This document shows positions 32,230 through 41,475 of a stretch of 44,592 nucleotides of DNA, in pieces (positions within the stretch are counted from its first letter, which is position 1; every line of letters begins with the position of its first letter). A program made the translations under genes and the position numbers. The notes below the pieces were generated by a model. It was given only the letters and a program-made list of their open reading frames with translations, ran no database searches and was not told the DNA's origin. The DNA lies in NCBI GenBank assembly GCA_903843965.1, contig CAIMRY010000003.1:1-44592 (forward strand). Reading direction: 5' to 3'. The stretch comes from an uncultured delta proteobacterium (GTDB taxonomy: Bacteria > Desulfobacterota > Desulfovibrionia > Desulfovibrionales > Desulfovibrionaceae).

Positions 32230-34503
32230 AGCATAAGTCTGGCACCCCCCCCCGCGCTCCTGGTCGTGGCGCTCTGCGCGCTGCTCTTCTCCTGCGCGCA
32301 GCCAAAGCCGCAGATTCCCTCGGCCCAGGACGCGGTCGACACCTGGAAGGCCATGGAGAAACAGTCCCAGGGCCACTCCCCGCGCGGCCAGTTCGTGCTG
32401 GCCGAACCCCCGGACGTCATCGACAGGCCGGCGCAGCTCGACGTGGGCAAGCGCGACAGCGAGCGCAAGCTGCCTGAGACGCGCATGTCGCTGCGCATGC
32501 ACAATGCCGACATCGTGGCCGTCTTGCAGGCCCTGTCGCGTGCGGTGGGCAAGAGCATCGTGGTCAGCCCCGGTGTGTCCGGCGTGGTCAACGTGAATTT
32601 TGTGGAGCGCCCCTGGGGCGAGATCTTCCGGGCCATCCTGGCCTCGAACAGGCTCACCTACGCCTTTGACGGCGAAACCATCCGCATCATGGCCCAGGCC
32701 GACCTCCAGGGCAATCTGGACCTGGCGGCCCTGGAGCGCAAGACCCAGGCCGAGCGCATGGCCACCCTGGCCGAGGAGCCGCAGGTCACCACCGTGGCCA
32801 AGGTGCGCTTCGCCGACGCCAAGCTGCTGCAGAAGACCGTGGAGAACTCCCTGTCCAAGACCAAGGACGGCAAGGTCATCGGCAGCGTCCAGGTGGACGA
32901 GCTGACCAACTCGCTCATCATCCAGGGCGTGGAGCAGGACCTGACCAAGATCGGCAAGCTCCTGGCCAGGCTCGACGCCCCGCGCGCCCAGATCAAGCTC
33001 AAGGCGCACATCGTGGAGACCACCAAGGAGGTCGCCCGCGACCTCGGCATCCTGTGGGGCGGCGGCTACAATGCGAAAATGGGCAACGGCTACCAGCTGG
33101 GCGCTGGCGGGGCCTATTCCATCACCACCCTGGGCGACCTGACCACGGGCACCTCCACCCTGGGCCAGGGCTCCAAGGGGGCGCTGGGCGTGCGGCTGCC
33201 CGCCACCGGCGTGGCGTCCTCAAACACGGGCTCGGCCCTGGACCTGGTCTTCGGCAAGATCGGCGGCAGCTACCTGGAGACGCAGCTGCAGGCCCTGGCC
33301 ACGGACAACAAGCTGAACATCATCTCCAGCCCGTCCATCGCCACCATGGACAACCAGAAGGCCTACACCGAGTCCGGCGAGCGCGTGCCCTACCAGACCA
33401 TTTCCGGCACCGGCACCAGCGCCACCTACTCCGTGTCCTTCCAGGACGCCGTGCTGCGCCTGGAGATCACCCCGCACATCATCGACGACGAGTTCATCAA
33501 GCTCCAGGTGCTCATCCAGAAGGACGAGGTCGACACCACCCGCGCCGTGTCCGGCAACCCGTACATCGTGAAAAAGAAGACCGAGACCACCCTCATCGCC
33601 CGAAACGGCGAGACCGTGGTCATCTCCGGGCTGTCCAAGCTGCGCAACTCCCTGCGCGAGGCCGGGGTCCCCGGCGTCAAGGACATCCCCGGCCTGGGCT
33701 GGCTGGCCAAAAGCGAGTCCAAGGACGACCTCAAGGACGAGTTCATGATCTTCATCACCCCCACGGTGCTGGCCGACTGGCGCAAGGGTGAGCGCCAGAA
33801 GAGCTATGAGGAGCTGGACCGCGAGACCGCCAGCGCCCGCCGCGAGGCCGAGGCCAGGGCTTCCGGGGAGGACATCGAGCGCGAGTTCACCCGCTCCGGC
33901 GAGAGCACCCTGCGGTTGAAGGAGATGCCTGCGGAGAGCCTGGGCAACAAGGGCGCACTGGCCCCGATGCAGGCCCCGGCCCCTGCTCCGACGCCGGCTC
34001 CGGCTCTGGCACCTGCTCCTGCTCCGACGCCGGCCCCTGCTCCGGCCCCGGCCATGGCCCCGACCTCTGGCGATGCGGGCGCAAGCCCCACGGCCATGTA
34101 CCTGCCGGACAAGGGCGTGGACATGACCGCCCAGGCTCAGGCCCAGGCCCAGACCCAGACCGTGACGCAGGCCCCGGTGCAGACCACTGACTCCGGCGGC
34201 TACGGGGTGACCATCAAGCAGATGCCGACCATGGCCGTGCCCCGGCAGTTGGCCGCGCAGCCCCTTGAACCGGCCCAGCAGCCCGCCGCCGCGCCCAGCC
34301 GCAGCCTGGGCCCGTATTCCGTGACCATCCGCAACGCGGGCTCTGCCGCGAATGCCGCCGCGAATCCCGGGGTGGACGCAGCAGTGAATCCCGGGGTGGA
34401 CGCCGCCGTGAATCCCGGAGTAGACGCCGGGGTGGACGCCGCCGCCGACAGCGACCTTTTGACCGCCCGGCCAAGAAAGCCCGGGCTGGGAGGACGCCGA
34501 TGA
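32226..34503 (+). CDS. Type IV pilus secretin (PilQ/MshL-like), start interrupted by a C9 tract
   Basis: The secretin forms the outer-membrane gate of the pilus. As written, the ATG at 32226 reads through C9 (32245-32253) into a short dead frame, while the secretin frame is open from a GTG at 32266. Eight C would give MKHKSGTPPALLVVALCALL followed by FSCAQ, a good lipoprotein signal with Cys at the cut site, coupled by ATGA to the upstream gene. The domains are N0 (RMSLRMHNADIVAVLQALSR), an N1 domain with DELTNSLIIQG, and the secretin barrel (QIKLKAHIVE to IFITPTVLADW). The long C-terminus is rich in Pro, Ala and Gln with NPGVDAAV repeats. It overlaps the next gene by four bases. Confidence 0.85.
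32245..32253 (+). repeat. C9 homopolymer in the secretin signal sequence
   Basis: There are nine C in a row, 19 bases after the ATG at 32226. Loss of one C joins the ATG to the secretin frame and creates a complete lipoprotein signal peptide. Confidence 0.9.
34363..34440 (+). repeat. 24-bp tandem repeats in the secretin C-terminus
   Basis: Units starting AATCCCGG recur every 24 bases at 34363, 34387 and 34411, encoding NPGVDAAV. They are in frame and follow a Pro/Ala-rich stretch at about 33964-34060. Confidence 0.8.
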
Positions 34504-35915
34504 ACCTCTACGCCACTCTTGACCTTGTCCGCGAACCCTTTTCCAACTCGCCGGACCCGAACTTTCTGCTGGAGACCCGGCAGCATGCCACCTGCCTGCA
34601 GGAGCTGGAGATATCCTTGCGCCTGCGCCGGGGGCTGTCGGTCATCACCGGCGACATAGGCACCGGCAAGACCACGCTGTGCCGCAGCCTGCTGCGCGCC
34701 TTCCGCGACGACGCCGAGGTCGACATGCACCTGCTGCTGGACCCGCACTTCAGCACCTCGGAGGAGTTTCTGCGCGTGATCCTGGGCAGCGTCTCGCGCG
34801 TCACCCCGGACCCGGACATGGGCATGTGGGAGCTTAGGGAGGCGCTGAAGCAGCAGCTCTTCCGCCTGGGCATGGTGGAGCGCAGGCTGGTGGTGCTGAT
34901 CATCGACGAGGGCCAGAAGATCTCGCCGGAGAATCTGGAGCTTTTGCGCGAGATGCTGAACTACGAGACCAACTCGTCCAAGCTCTTGCAAATCGTGATC
35001 TTTGCCCAGCGGGAGTTTGAGCCCCTGCTGGAGACCATGCCGAACCTGGTGGACCGCATCAATGTGCGCCGTCGGTTGCGGTCGCTGTCCTTGGTGGAGA
35101 CCCGGCAGATGATCCGCTACCGTTTGCGCGTTGCGGCCAACACGGCGTCCGCGCCCCAGGTGCGCTTCAGCTTCGCGGCCATCCTGCGCATCCACCTGGC
35201 CAGCGGGGGCTCGCCGCGCAAGATCGTGCGCCTGTGCCACATGGCCATGCTGGAGATGCTCGTGCGCGGGAAGATGTGCGTGGGCCTGGGCGAGGCCCGC
35301 GCCGCCATCCGCCCGGACTACTCGCCGCGCTTGCGCCGCCGCCGCGCCCTGGTGGTGGCCGCAGCTGTTGCGCTGTGCCTGTGCCTGGGCTCCCTGTGGC
35401 TGTCGGAGCCCACGGGCCCGGTGCTCGGCCACGGGCTGGGCGCGGCGCGCGCCCAATCGGCCCTGCGGGCCGAGAGCATGTCTGGCGCGATGCCCGACGC
35501 AAGATCCGGCGCGGACCCCGAAGCCAGGTCCGAGAGCAGGCCCGGGAGCCGGTTTGATGGAATGGCCGATGCGAAGACCGATGCGAAGGCCGATGCGAAG
35601 ACCGATGCGAAGGCCGACGCACAGGCCGACACGAAGATGGACACCCGTTTCGCCACCTTGGCGGCCGATGGGCTGACCCTGCTGCCCAGGGGCGAGGAGG
35701 CGCAGGACGGCCTGTCCGGCCTGACCCTTTTGCCCCAGCGCGACCAGGGCCCCGTGGTGCGCAGCCCCATCGTGCGCGACCTGGCCCCGGCGGCCCTGGT
35801 GGCCCCGGCGCGCCTGCACGTGGCCGGTCCGGAAGACGAGGCCGGGCAAACCGGCGCAACCGGCTCGAGCGGGCTGTTCCGCACCGTGGCCTTCCGCACG
35901 GTGGGCCAAAAATGA
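34500..35915 (+). CDS. ExeA/MshM-type AAA ATPase
   Basis: This 471-residue protein begins MNLYATLDLVREPFSNSPDP, typical of ExeA/GspA and MshM. It has Walker A GDIGTGKTT (about 51-59) and Walker B VVLIIDEGQ (about 130-138) in an AAA+ domain to about residue 275. A transmembrane segment (about 283-302) follows, then a low-complexity periplasmic part with DAKADAKT repeats. ExeA-type proteins help insert the secretin through peptidoglycan; here the gene follows the secretin directly and overlaps it by four bases. The C-terminal part has no recognisable peptidoglycan-binding domain. Confidence 0.85.
   Translation: MNLYATLDLVREPFSNSPDPNFLLETRQHATCLQELEISLRLRRGLSVITGDIGTGKTTLCRSLLRAFRDDAEVDMHLLLDPHFSTSEEFLRVILGSVSRVTPDPDMGMWELREALKQQLFRLGMVERRLVVLIIDEGQKISPENLELLREMLNYETNSSKLLQIVIFAQREFEPLLETMPNLVDRINVRRRLRSLSLVETRQMIRYRLRVAANTASAPQVRFSFAAILRIHLASGGSPRKIVRLCHMAMLEMLVRGKMCVGLGEARAAIRPDYSPRLRRRRALVVAAAVALCLCLGSLWLSEPTGPVLGHGLGAARAQSALRAESMSGAMPDARSGADPEARSESRPGSRFDGMADAKTDAKADAKTDAKADAQADTKMDTRFATLAADGLTLLPRGEEAQDGLSGLTLLPQRDQGPVVRSPIVRDLAPAALVAPARLHVAGPEDEAGQTGATGSSGLFRTVAFRTVGQK
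35568..35636 (+). repeat. 12-bp tandem repeats in the AAA ATPase gene
   Basis: GATGCGAAGACC and GATGCGAAGGCC alternate from 35568 to 35615, with two decayed units after, encoding DAKT/DAKA. The array is in frame. Confidence 0.85.
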
Positions 35916-35952
35916 CCGGTCCGCGCCGAAAACAAAGGCCAGGACGCACGCA

Positions 35953-37668
35953 GTGAAACGCGACCGCAAACGACTGGGCGAACTGCTCGTTGAAGCCGGG
36001 GCCTTGACCGAGGACCAGGTCCAGACGGCTTTGGCCGGGCAGAAGAAGTCCGGCGTCAAGCTCGGCCAGTACCTGGTGCAGTCCGGCACGCTCAAGGAGT
36101 CCGTGATCATCGACGCGGTGAGCGGACAGCTGCGCATCGAGCGCTACACCCCGGAAAAGCATCCCTACGACGAGCGCATCGACTCCCTGGTGAATGAGGC
36201 CCTGGCCCAGCAGTACCGCCTGGTGCCGCTGTCCAAGCGCGGGCACCTGCTGCTCATCGCCATGACCGACCCCATGGACATCACCGCGCTCGACGCCGTG
36301 GAGATCGCCACCAATCTTGAGGTGGAGCCGGTGATGTGCGCGGAGAAAGACTTTGAGATGCTCTTCAGCGCCATCTACGGCCGCGGCGAAGCGGGCAAGG
36401 GCCTGTTCGAGGGCATGGCCGAGGAGGACGCGGACATCACCACCCAGGTGGGCGGCGAGGACAAGGAAGACATCGCCATCGACGCCCTGCAGGACCAGGC
36501 CTCCCAGGCCCCGGTCATCCGCATGGTCAACTCCATCCTGGGCCAGGCCGTGCGCGAGCACGCCAGCGACGTGCACTTAAGCCCGGAAAAGGACAGCATC
36601 CAGCTGCGCTTCCGTGTGGACGGCAAGCTGCGCATGATCCCGGCCCCGCCCAGGGCCAGCTTTTTGCCGCTGGTCTCGCGCCTCAAGATCATGGCCAACA
36701 TGGACATCGCCGTGTCCAAGATCCCCCAGGACGGGCGCTTCACCTTTGTCACCCAGCGCAGGGAGTTCAACGTGCGCGTGTCCAGCCTGCCCACGGTGCA
36801 CGGCGAGAACCTGGTGCTGCGCCTCCTGGAGCGCTCGGCCCATGGGCTCAACCTGTCCGAGGTGGGGCTGGTCTCGGCCGACCGCGCCAAGGTCGAGTCC
36901 GCCGTGCAGAAGCCCTTCGGGCTCATCGTGGCCGCCGGCCCCACGGGCTCGGGCAAGAGCACCACGCTCTACGCCATCTTGAAGCACATCAATACGCCGG
37001 ACATCAACATCATCACCCTGGAAGACCCGGTGGAGTACCGCATGCCCACGGTGCGCCAGGTGCAGCTGAACCGCAAGGCCGGCATGACCTTCGCCTCGGG
37101 CCTGCGCAGCATCCTGCGCCAGGACCCGGACGTCATCCTCGTGGGCGAGGTGCGCGACGCCGAGACTGCGGAGATCGCCGTGCAGGCGGCGCTGACCGGC
37201 CACCGCGTGCTGACCACCCTGCACACCAACGACGCGGCCCAGGCCATCACCCGCCTGGTGGAGATGGGCATCCAGCCCTACCTCGTGTCCTCGGTGCTCC
37301 TGGCCTCCATCAGCCAGCGCCTGGTGCGCAAGAACTGTCCCCACTGCCTGGAGCCCTATGTGCCGCGCAAGGACCTGCTTCTGGCCTTCGGCATCGGGGA
37401 GGCCATGCAGCCGAAGTTCACCTTCCGCCGGGGCTCCGGCTGCCGCACCTGCCACCAGAGCGGGTACTCCGGGCGCATGGCCATCTACGAGGTGCTCCAG
37501 GTGGACGAGCTGGTGCAGGACATGATCATGAAGAACGCCACGGCCAAGGACATCGCCAAGGCCTGCGTGCAGGCCAAGACCCTGCGCACCCTCAAGACCG
37601 ACGCGCTGAACAAGGTCGCCCAGGGCCTGACCACCCTGGAAGAGGCCGCCGGGGCCGTAATGGTCTAG
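35953..37668 (+). CDS. Pilus extension ATPase (PilB/MshE/GspE family)
   Basis: This hexameric ATPase drives pilin polymerisation. The 571 residues include an N-terminal GspE-N/MshEN domain (RLGELLVEAGALTEDQV at about 7-23, LKLGQYLV-type repeats; in MshE this domain binds c-di-GMP). The motor core has Walker A GPTGSGKST at about 329-337, an Asp box (TLEDPVEY), Walker B DPDVILVGEVRD and a His box (TTLHTNDA). The zinc-binding pair CPHC and CRTC is present. The start is a GTG at 35953, with AGGACG upstream. A c-di-GMP-responsive N-domain would tie it to the diguanylate cyclase at 22975-24306, which is inference. Confidence 0.94.
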   Translation: MKRDRKRLGELLVEAGALTEDQVQTALAGQKKSGVKLGQYLVQSGTLKESVIIDAVSGQLRIERYTPEKHPYDERIDSLVNEALAQQYRLVPLSKRGHLLLIAMTDPMDITALDAVEIATNLEVEPVMCAEKDFEMLFSAIYGRGEAGKGLFEGMAEEDADITTQVGGEDKEDIAIDALQDQASQAPVIRMVNSILGQAVREHASDVHLSPEKDSIQLRFRVDGKLRMIPAPPRASFLPLVSRLKIMANMDIAVSKIPQDGRFTFVTQRREFNVRVSSLPTVHGENLVLRLLERSAHGLNLSEVGLVSADRAKVESAVQKPFGLIVAAGPTGSGKSTTLYAILKHINTPDINIITLEDPVEYRMPTVRQVQLNRKAGMTFASGLRSILRQDPDVILVGEVRDAETAEIAVQAALTGHRVLTTLHTNDAAQAITRLVEMGIQPYLVSSVLLASISQRLVRKNCPHCLEPYVPRKDLLLAFGIGEAMQPKFTFRRGSGCRTCHQSGYSGRMAIYEVLQVDELVQDMIMKNATAKDIAKACVQAKTLRTLKTDALNKVAQGLTTLEEAAGAVMV

Positions 37669-37678
37669 GAGGAACATA

Positions 37679-38923
37679 GTGCCGTACTACAAGTATGCAG
37701 CCATAACCGACAGCGGCGGCAACACCACGGGCGTTGTCGAGGCCATCAGCGTGGAGGCCGCCCAGGACTCCCTGGCCGCGCGCGGGCTCATGCCCACCAG
37801 CGTGAGCGAAACCAGCGCTCCGGGCGGCGCGGGCGGCGGCGAGAGCTTCCTGTCCCAACTCGGCACGCGCCTGCAGAAGGTCAAGCCCCAGGACCTGATC
37901 CTGTTCACCAAGCAGTTCAAGACCATGCTCAATGCGGGCATCCCGGTGCTGCAGTCGCTTGACGTGCTGGAGGCCCAGACCGAGAACACCAAGCTCAAGG
38001 CCGCCATCGTCAGCATCGCGGCCGACATCAAGAGCGGCACCACCCTGTCCAAGGCCTTCGCCAAGCACCGCGACATCTTTTCCGAGCTCTACTGCAACAT
38101 GATCCGCGCAGGCGAGATCAGCGGCACCCTGACCGAGGTGCTGGAGCGCTTGATCTACATCGTGGACCACGAATTCAAGGTCAAAAAGGACATCAAAAGC
38201 GCGCTGACCTACCCGGCGGTGGTGGTCACGGCCCTGGTCATCGCCTTTTTCGTGCTCATCCTGTTCGTCTTGCCGCAGTTCGTGAAGATGTTCGACAAGA
38301 TGGGCGCGACCCTGCCCCTGCCCACGCGCATCTGCCTGGGCATTTACGACGTGATGATCCACTACTGGCATGTGGGCCTGATCCTGCTGGGCGGCAGCCT
38401 GTTCATGGCCTCGGCCTATTTCCGCACCGAGGGCGGGAAGATCTTCCGCGACGGCGTGATGCTGCGCCTGCCCATCATGGGGCCGGTGTTCAAGAAGGCG
38501 GCCATGGCCCGCTTCGCCAGCATCTTCGCCATCCTCCAGGCCAGCGGCATCACCGTGCTGGAGGCTATGGACATCCTTGGCGGCACCATCGGCAACCATT
38601 ACATCGCCCGCGACTTCCGCAACCTGCGCGAGAAGCTGGAGCAGGGCCGGGGACTTTCCGGTCCGCTGCGGTCCTGCCCCTCGTTCACGCCGATGATGGT
38701 CTCCATGATTTCCATCGGCGAAGAGACCGGCAACATGGAGGAGATGCTGAAGGAGGCAGCCAGGCACTACGATTACGAAGTCGAGTACGCGGTCTCCAAG
38801 ATGAGCGAGCTTTTGGGGCCGGTGCTGGTGGCGGGCCTGACCGGGGTGGTGGGCTTTTTCGCCATGGCCATCTTCCTGCCCCTGGTGGAGTACATGCAGA
38901 ACGCCATGAAAGGCGGCATGTAG
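37679..38923 (+). CDS. Pilus inner-membrane platform protein (PilC/MshG/GspF family)
   Basis: This 414-residue protein has the two GspF repeats (about 75-200 and 278-400) and three membrane segments (about 177-198, 227-245, 382-404). Marker stretches are FTKQFKTMLNAGIPVLQSL, EISGTLTEVLERL and GEETGNMEEMLKEAA. AGGAGG lies 6 bases before the GTG start at 37679, just after the extension ATPase stop, so the two are co-translated. It is the rotary platform on which the motor assembles the pilus. Confidence 0.93.
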   Translation: MPYYKYAAITDSGGNTTGVVEAISVEAAQDSLAARGLMPTSVSETSAPGGAGGGESFLSQLGTRLQKVKPQDLILFTKQFKTMLNAGIPVLQSLDVLEAQTENTKLKAAIVSIAADIKSGTTLSKAFAKHRDIFSELYCNMIRAGEISGTLTEVLERLIYIVDHEFKVKKDIKSALTYPAVVVTALVIAFFVLILFVLPQFVKMFDKMGATLPLPTRICLGIYDVMIHYWHVGLILLGGSLFMASAYFRTEGGKIFRDGVMLRLPIMGPVFKKAAMARFASIFAILQASGITVLEAMDILGGTIGNHYIARDFRNLREKLEQGRGLSGPLRSCPSFTPMMVSMISIGEETGNMEEMLKEAARHYDYEVEYAVSKMSELLGPVLVAGLTGVVGFFAMAIFLPLVEYMQNAMKGGM

Positions 38924-38960
38924 CCCGGTCCGCAGGGCTGCGCCGTCCCGTGGCGGGAAG

Positions 38961-38988
38961 TTGACATCAACTGCGCAGATGATATCAT
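38961..38988 (+). promoter_or_regulatory. Sigma-70 promoter of the pilin genes
   Basis: TTGACA (38961-38966), 16 bases, TATCAT (38983-38988), a near-consensus promoter upstream of the sigma-54 site. Confidence 0.6.
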
Positions 38989-39028
38989 GCAGATAACGGA
39001 TGGAAGAGATTTCGGTATTCGTGTGTTG

Positions 39029-39044
39029 CGGCACCGATGTTGCA
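39029..39044 (+). promoter_or_regulatory. Sigma-54 promoter of the pilin genes
   Basis: GGCAC (39030-39034), five bases, TTGCA (39040-39044), with GG and GC of the -24/-12 elements 10 bases apart. It matches TGGCACG-N4-TTGCA at nearly every fixed position. Predicted start near 39055, about 165 bases before the first pilin. Confidence 0.6.
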
Positions 39045-39219
39045 TGGCGCAACGCCTAGTCCGTGCAGGGAAAATTTGTGCGGAGGCCGGGGCTGGCCCC
39101 GGCGGCGCGTCCGCCGCGAGGGGGTCGCGTGGTGCATTGGGCAAAGGCCTGTCCGAAAGCGGCCAGGCACATTCTCGAACACAACATCCGGCCACTGGCC
39201 GGGCAACACGGAGGCAGGA

Positions 39220-39672
39220 ATGGAGACGACTCTCATGCTCAAAAAGGCTCAGGCCAGGCGCCGCCAGGGCGGCTTCACGCTCATCGAACTCATCGCGGTC
39301 ATCATCATCCTCGGCATCCTGGCTGCGGTCATCGTGCCCCGTTACTCTGACATGACCACCCAGGCCAAGGCCAGCGCAGCCAACGGCGCCGTGTCCGAGG
39401 GCATCGCCCGCTTCAACATGGCCTTCGCCAACTACGTGATGAGAAACGCCGGGGTGACCCCCACCAACCTTTCGGCCATGACCTCCGGCGCGGGCACGAC
39501 CATGAACGCCACCATGAACCTCGGCGACTACGCCGTGGCCTTCACCGGCACGGGCGGCACGGGCCAGACCATCACCTGCAACGCCTACGACAACAGGGCC
39601 GGCACGATCCTCGACGGCGGAACCGCTACTGGCACCATCCTGGGCACCAAGACCATCAGCTGGCCCCAGTAG
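39220..39672 (+). CDS. Type IV pilin, first tandem copy (MshA-like)
   Basis: This 150-residue prepilin has a short basic leader ending RRRQGG, cleaved before FTLIELIAVIIILGILAAVI, the class III signal and assembly helix with Glu5. The globular part is short (~115 residues), rich in Thr, Ala, Gly and Asn, has one cysteine, and ends SWPQ. GGAGG lies about 5 bases before the ATG at 39220. The second pilin downstream is a clear paralogue. No prepilin peptidase gene is in the window. Confidence 0.9.
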   Translation: METTLMLKKAQARRRQGGFTLIELIAVIIILGILAAVIVPRYSDMTTQAKASAANGAVSEGIARFNMAFANYVMRNAGVTPTNLSAMTSGAGTTMNATMNLGDYAVAFTGTGGTGQTITCNAYDNRAGTILDGGTATGTILGTKTISWPQ

Positions 39673-39689
39673 CCGGGCCAGCGTTCTTC

Positions 39690-39725
39690 CCTGGCGGGAA
39701 GGCCTTCCAGGGCCTTCCCGCCAGG
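39690..39725 (+). terminator. Strong hairpin between the two pilin genes
   Basis: A perfect 15-bp stem (39690-39704 with 39711-39725) around TTCCAG, 18 bases after the first pilin stop. It lacks a T-run. It may stabilise the first pilin mRNA or let only part of the transcription reach the second pilin. Confidence 0.5.
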
Positions 39726-39770
39726 TCTTGCCACGGTGGGAAGGCCTTGGATTCGGAGAAGGAGTCGGGA

Positions 39771-40229
39771 ATGCACGGGACGCTCACGCTCAAGCAGGCT
39801 CAGGCCAGGCGCCGCCAGGGCGGCTTCACGCTCATCGAACTCATCGCCGTCATCGTCATCCTGGGCATCCTGGCTGCGGTCATCGTGCCCCGCTACGGGG
39901 ACCTGACCGCCCAGGCCAGGACCTCGGTAGCCAACGGTGCCCTGTCCGAAGGCATCGGTCGCTTCAACATGGCCTTTGCCAACTACATCATCCACAACAC
40001 CGGCACCACGCCCACAAATCTCGCGGCCATGACCACCGGCGCGGGCATGACCATGAACGCGACCATGGACCTGGGCGATTTCGCGGTGGCCTTCACCGGC
40101 ACCGGCGGGACCGGGAACACCGTTACCGTGAGAGTGTACGCAAACCCTGCGGGCGCTGGGCACATCAGTGACGGCGGCACCGTCTCCGGCACAGTCATGG
40201 CAACCGAGTCCATCAACTGGCCCCAGTAG
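39771..40229 (+). CDS. Type IV pilin, second tandem copy
   Basis: This 152-residue prepilin closely resembles the first copy: the same ARRRQGG leader, FTLIELIAVIVILGILAAVI, RFNMAFANYI and AVAFTGTGGTG stretches, ending NWPQ. The differences gather in the last third, where the cysteine of copy one is absent. AAGGAG at 39759-39764 sets the ATG at 39771. Either could be the major pilin; the strong hairpin before this copy suggests it may be the less expressed one. Confidence 0.9.
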   Translation: MHGTLTLKQAQARRRQGGFTLIELIAVIVILGILAAVIVPRYGDLTAQARTSVANGALSEGIGRFNMAFANYIIHNTGTTPTNLAAMTTGAGMTMNATMDLGDFAVAFTGTGGTGNTVTVRVYANPAGAGHISDGGTVSGTVMATESINWPQ

Positions 40230-40322
40230 CCGGACCACTGCTCCCCTGGCTGGAAGACCGGACGGCCTTTCCACCGGGATGACGCAGGCGCTGTCCCCCC
40301 GCATCCCGCCCGCATTTCCCCT

Positions 40323-40350
40323 TTGATTTCCCCTGTCCGCCGGGTATAGA
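40323..40350 (+). promoter_or_regulatory. Promoter of the retraction ATPase genes
   Basis: TTGATT (40323-40328), 16 bases, TATAGA (40345-40350), about 58 bases before the ATG at 40408. Confidence 0.5.
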
Positions 40351-40407
40351 TCACCCATACGGGTGCGCTTCGGCGCGCTCAATCAGCGCCGCAGGAGGCC
40401 CCAGGCC

Positions 40408-41475
40408 ATGGCCCAGATCAACGCCTTTTTTGAGATGCTGCACCAGTACGGCGGCAGCGACCTGCACCTGACCAGCGGCTCCCAGCCGCTGTTGCGCCTG
40501 CGCGGCCAGCTGCAGAAGGTCAAGTTCAAGCCCTTCGAGCACGAGGAGCTCAAAGCCCTGCTCTACGAGATCACGCCCGAGGCCAAGGTCAAGGCCTTTG
40601 AGGAGACCGGCGACATCGACTTCGCCTACGAGGTGCCGGGCCTGGCGCGCTACCGCGTCAATTTCTTCATGCAGCACCGGGGCATAGCCGCCGTGTTCCG
40701 CGAGATTCCGCAAGAGATCATGACCGTGGAGCAGCTGGGCCTGCCTGCGCGCCTGCGCGACCTGGCCATGCTGAACAAGGGCCTGGTGCTCGTCACCGGT
40801 CCCACGGGCAGCGGCAAGTCGACCACGCTGGCGGCCATCATCGACCATGCCAACAAGAACCGCCGCGACCACATCCTGACCGTTGAGGACCCCATCGAGT
40901 TCGTGCACCAGTCCCAGGGCTGCGTGGTCAACCAGCGCGAGGTGGGCCGCCACACCCAGAGCTTCAAGGCGGCCCTGCGCGGGGCCCTGCGCGAGGACCC
41001 GGACATCATTCTGGTGGGCGAGATGCGCGACCTGGAGACCATCACCCTGGCCCTGGAGGCGGCGGAGACGGGCCACCTGGTCTTCTCCACCCTGCACACC
41101 CAGAGCGCCGTCAAGACCATCGACCGCATCATCGAGGTCTTTCCCGAGGACGGCCAGGCCCAGGTGCGCACCAGCCTGGCCGAGTCGCTGCGGGCCGTGG
41201 TCTCGCAAACGCTGTTCAAGCGCATCGACACCAAGGGCCGGGTGGCGGCGCAGGAGATCCTCATGGCCATCCCCAGCGTGCGCAACCTGATCCGCGAGGG
41301 CAAGACCCACCAGCTGGCCAGCGTGCTCCAGACCGGGCGCGACCAGGGCATGCAGACCCTCGACGACGAGATCGAGCGGCTCATCACCGCCGGGATCATC
41401 AGCCCTGAGGACGGCCTGGCGCATGCCCAGAACAAGGACAAGATCAGCGGCCTGCTGAAGGAGAACCCCCGGTGA
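40408..41475 (+). CDS. pilT: Type IV pilus retraction ATPase PilT
   Basis: PilT powers pilus disassembly and retraction. The 355-residue protein has the N-terminal SDLHLTSG (about 18-25), Walker A GPTGSGKSTT (131-140), an Asp box TVEDPIEF, Walker B DPDIILVGEMRD, a His box STLHTQSA and the PilT-specific AIPSVRNLIREGKTHQL (near AIRNLIRE) towards the end. GCAGGAGG lies 9 bases before the ATG at 40408. Its stop overlaps the GTG of a second PilT-type gene by four bases. Confidence 0.94.
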   Translation: MAQINAFFEMLHQYGGSDLHLTSGSQPLLRLRGQLQKVKFKPFEHEELKALLYEITPEAKVKAFEETGDIDFAYEVPGLARYRVNFFMQHRGIAAVFREIPQEIMTVEQLGLPARLRDLAMLNKGLVLVTGPTGSGKSTTLAAIIDHANKNRRDHILTVEDPIEFVHQSQGCVVNQREVGRHTQSFKAALRGALREDPDIILVGEMRDLETITLALEAAETGHLVFSTLHTQSAVKTIDRIIEVFPEDGQAQVRTSLAESLRAVVSQTLFKRIDTKGRVAAQEILMAIPSVRNLIREGKTHQLASVLQTGRDQGMQTLDDEIERLITAGIISPEDGLAHAQNKDKISGLLKENPR

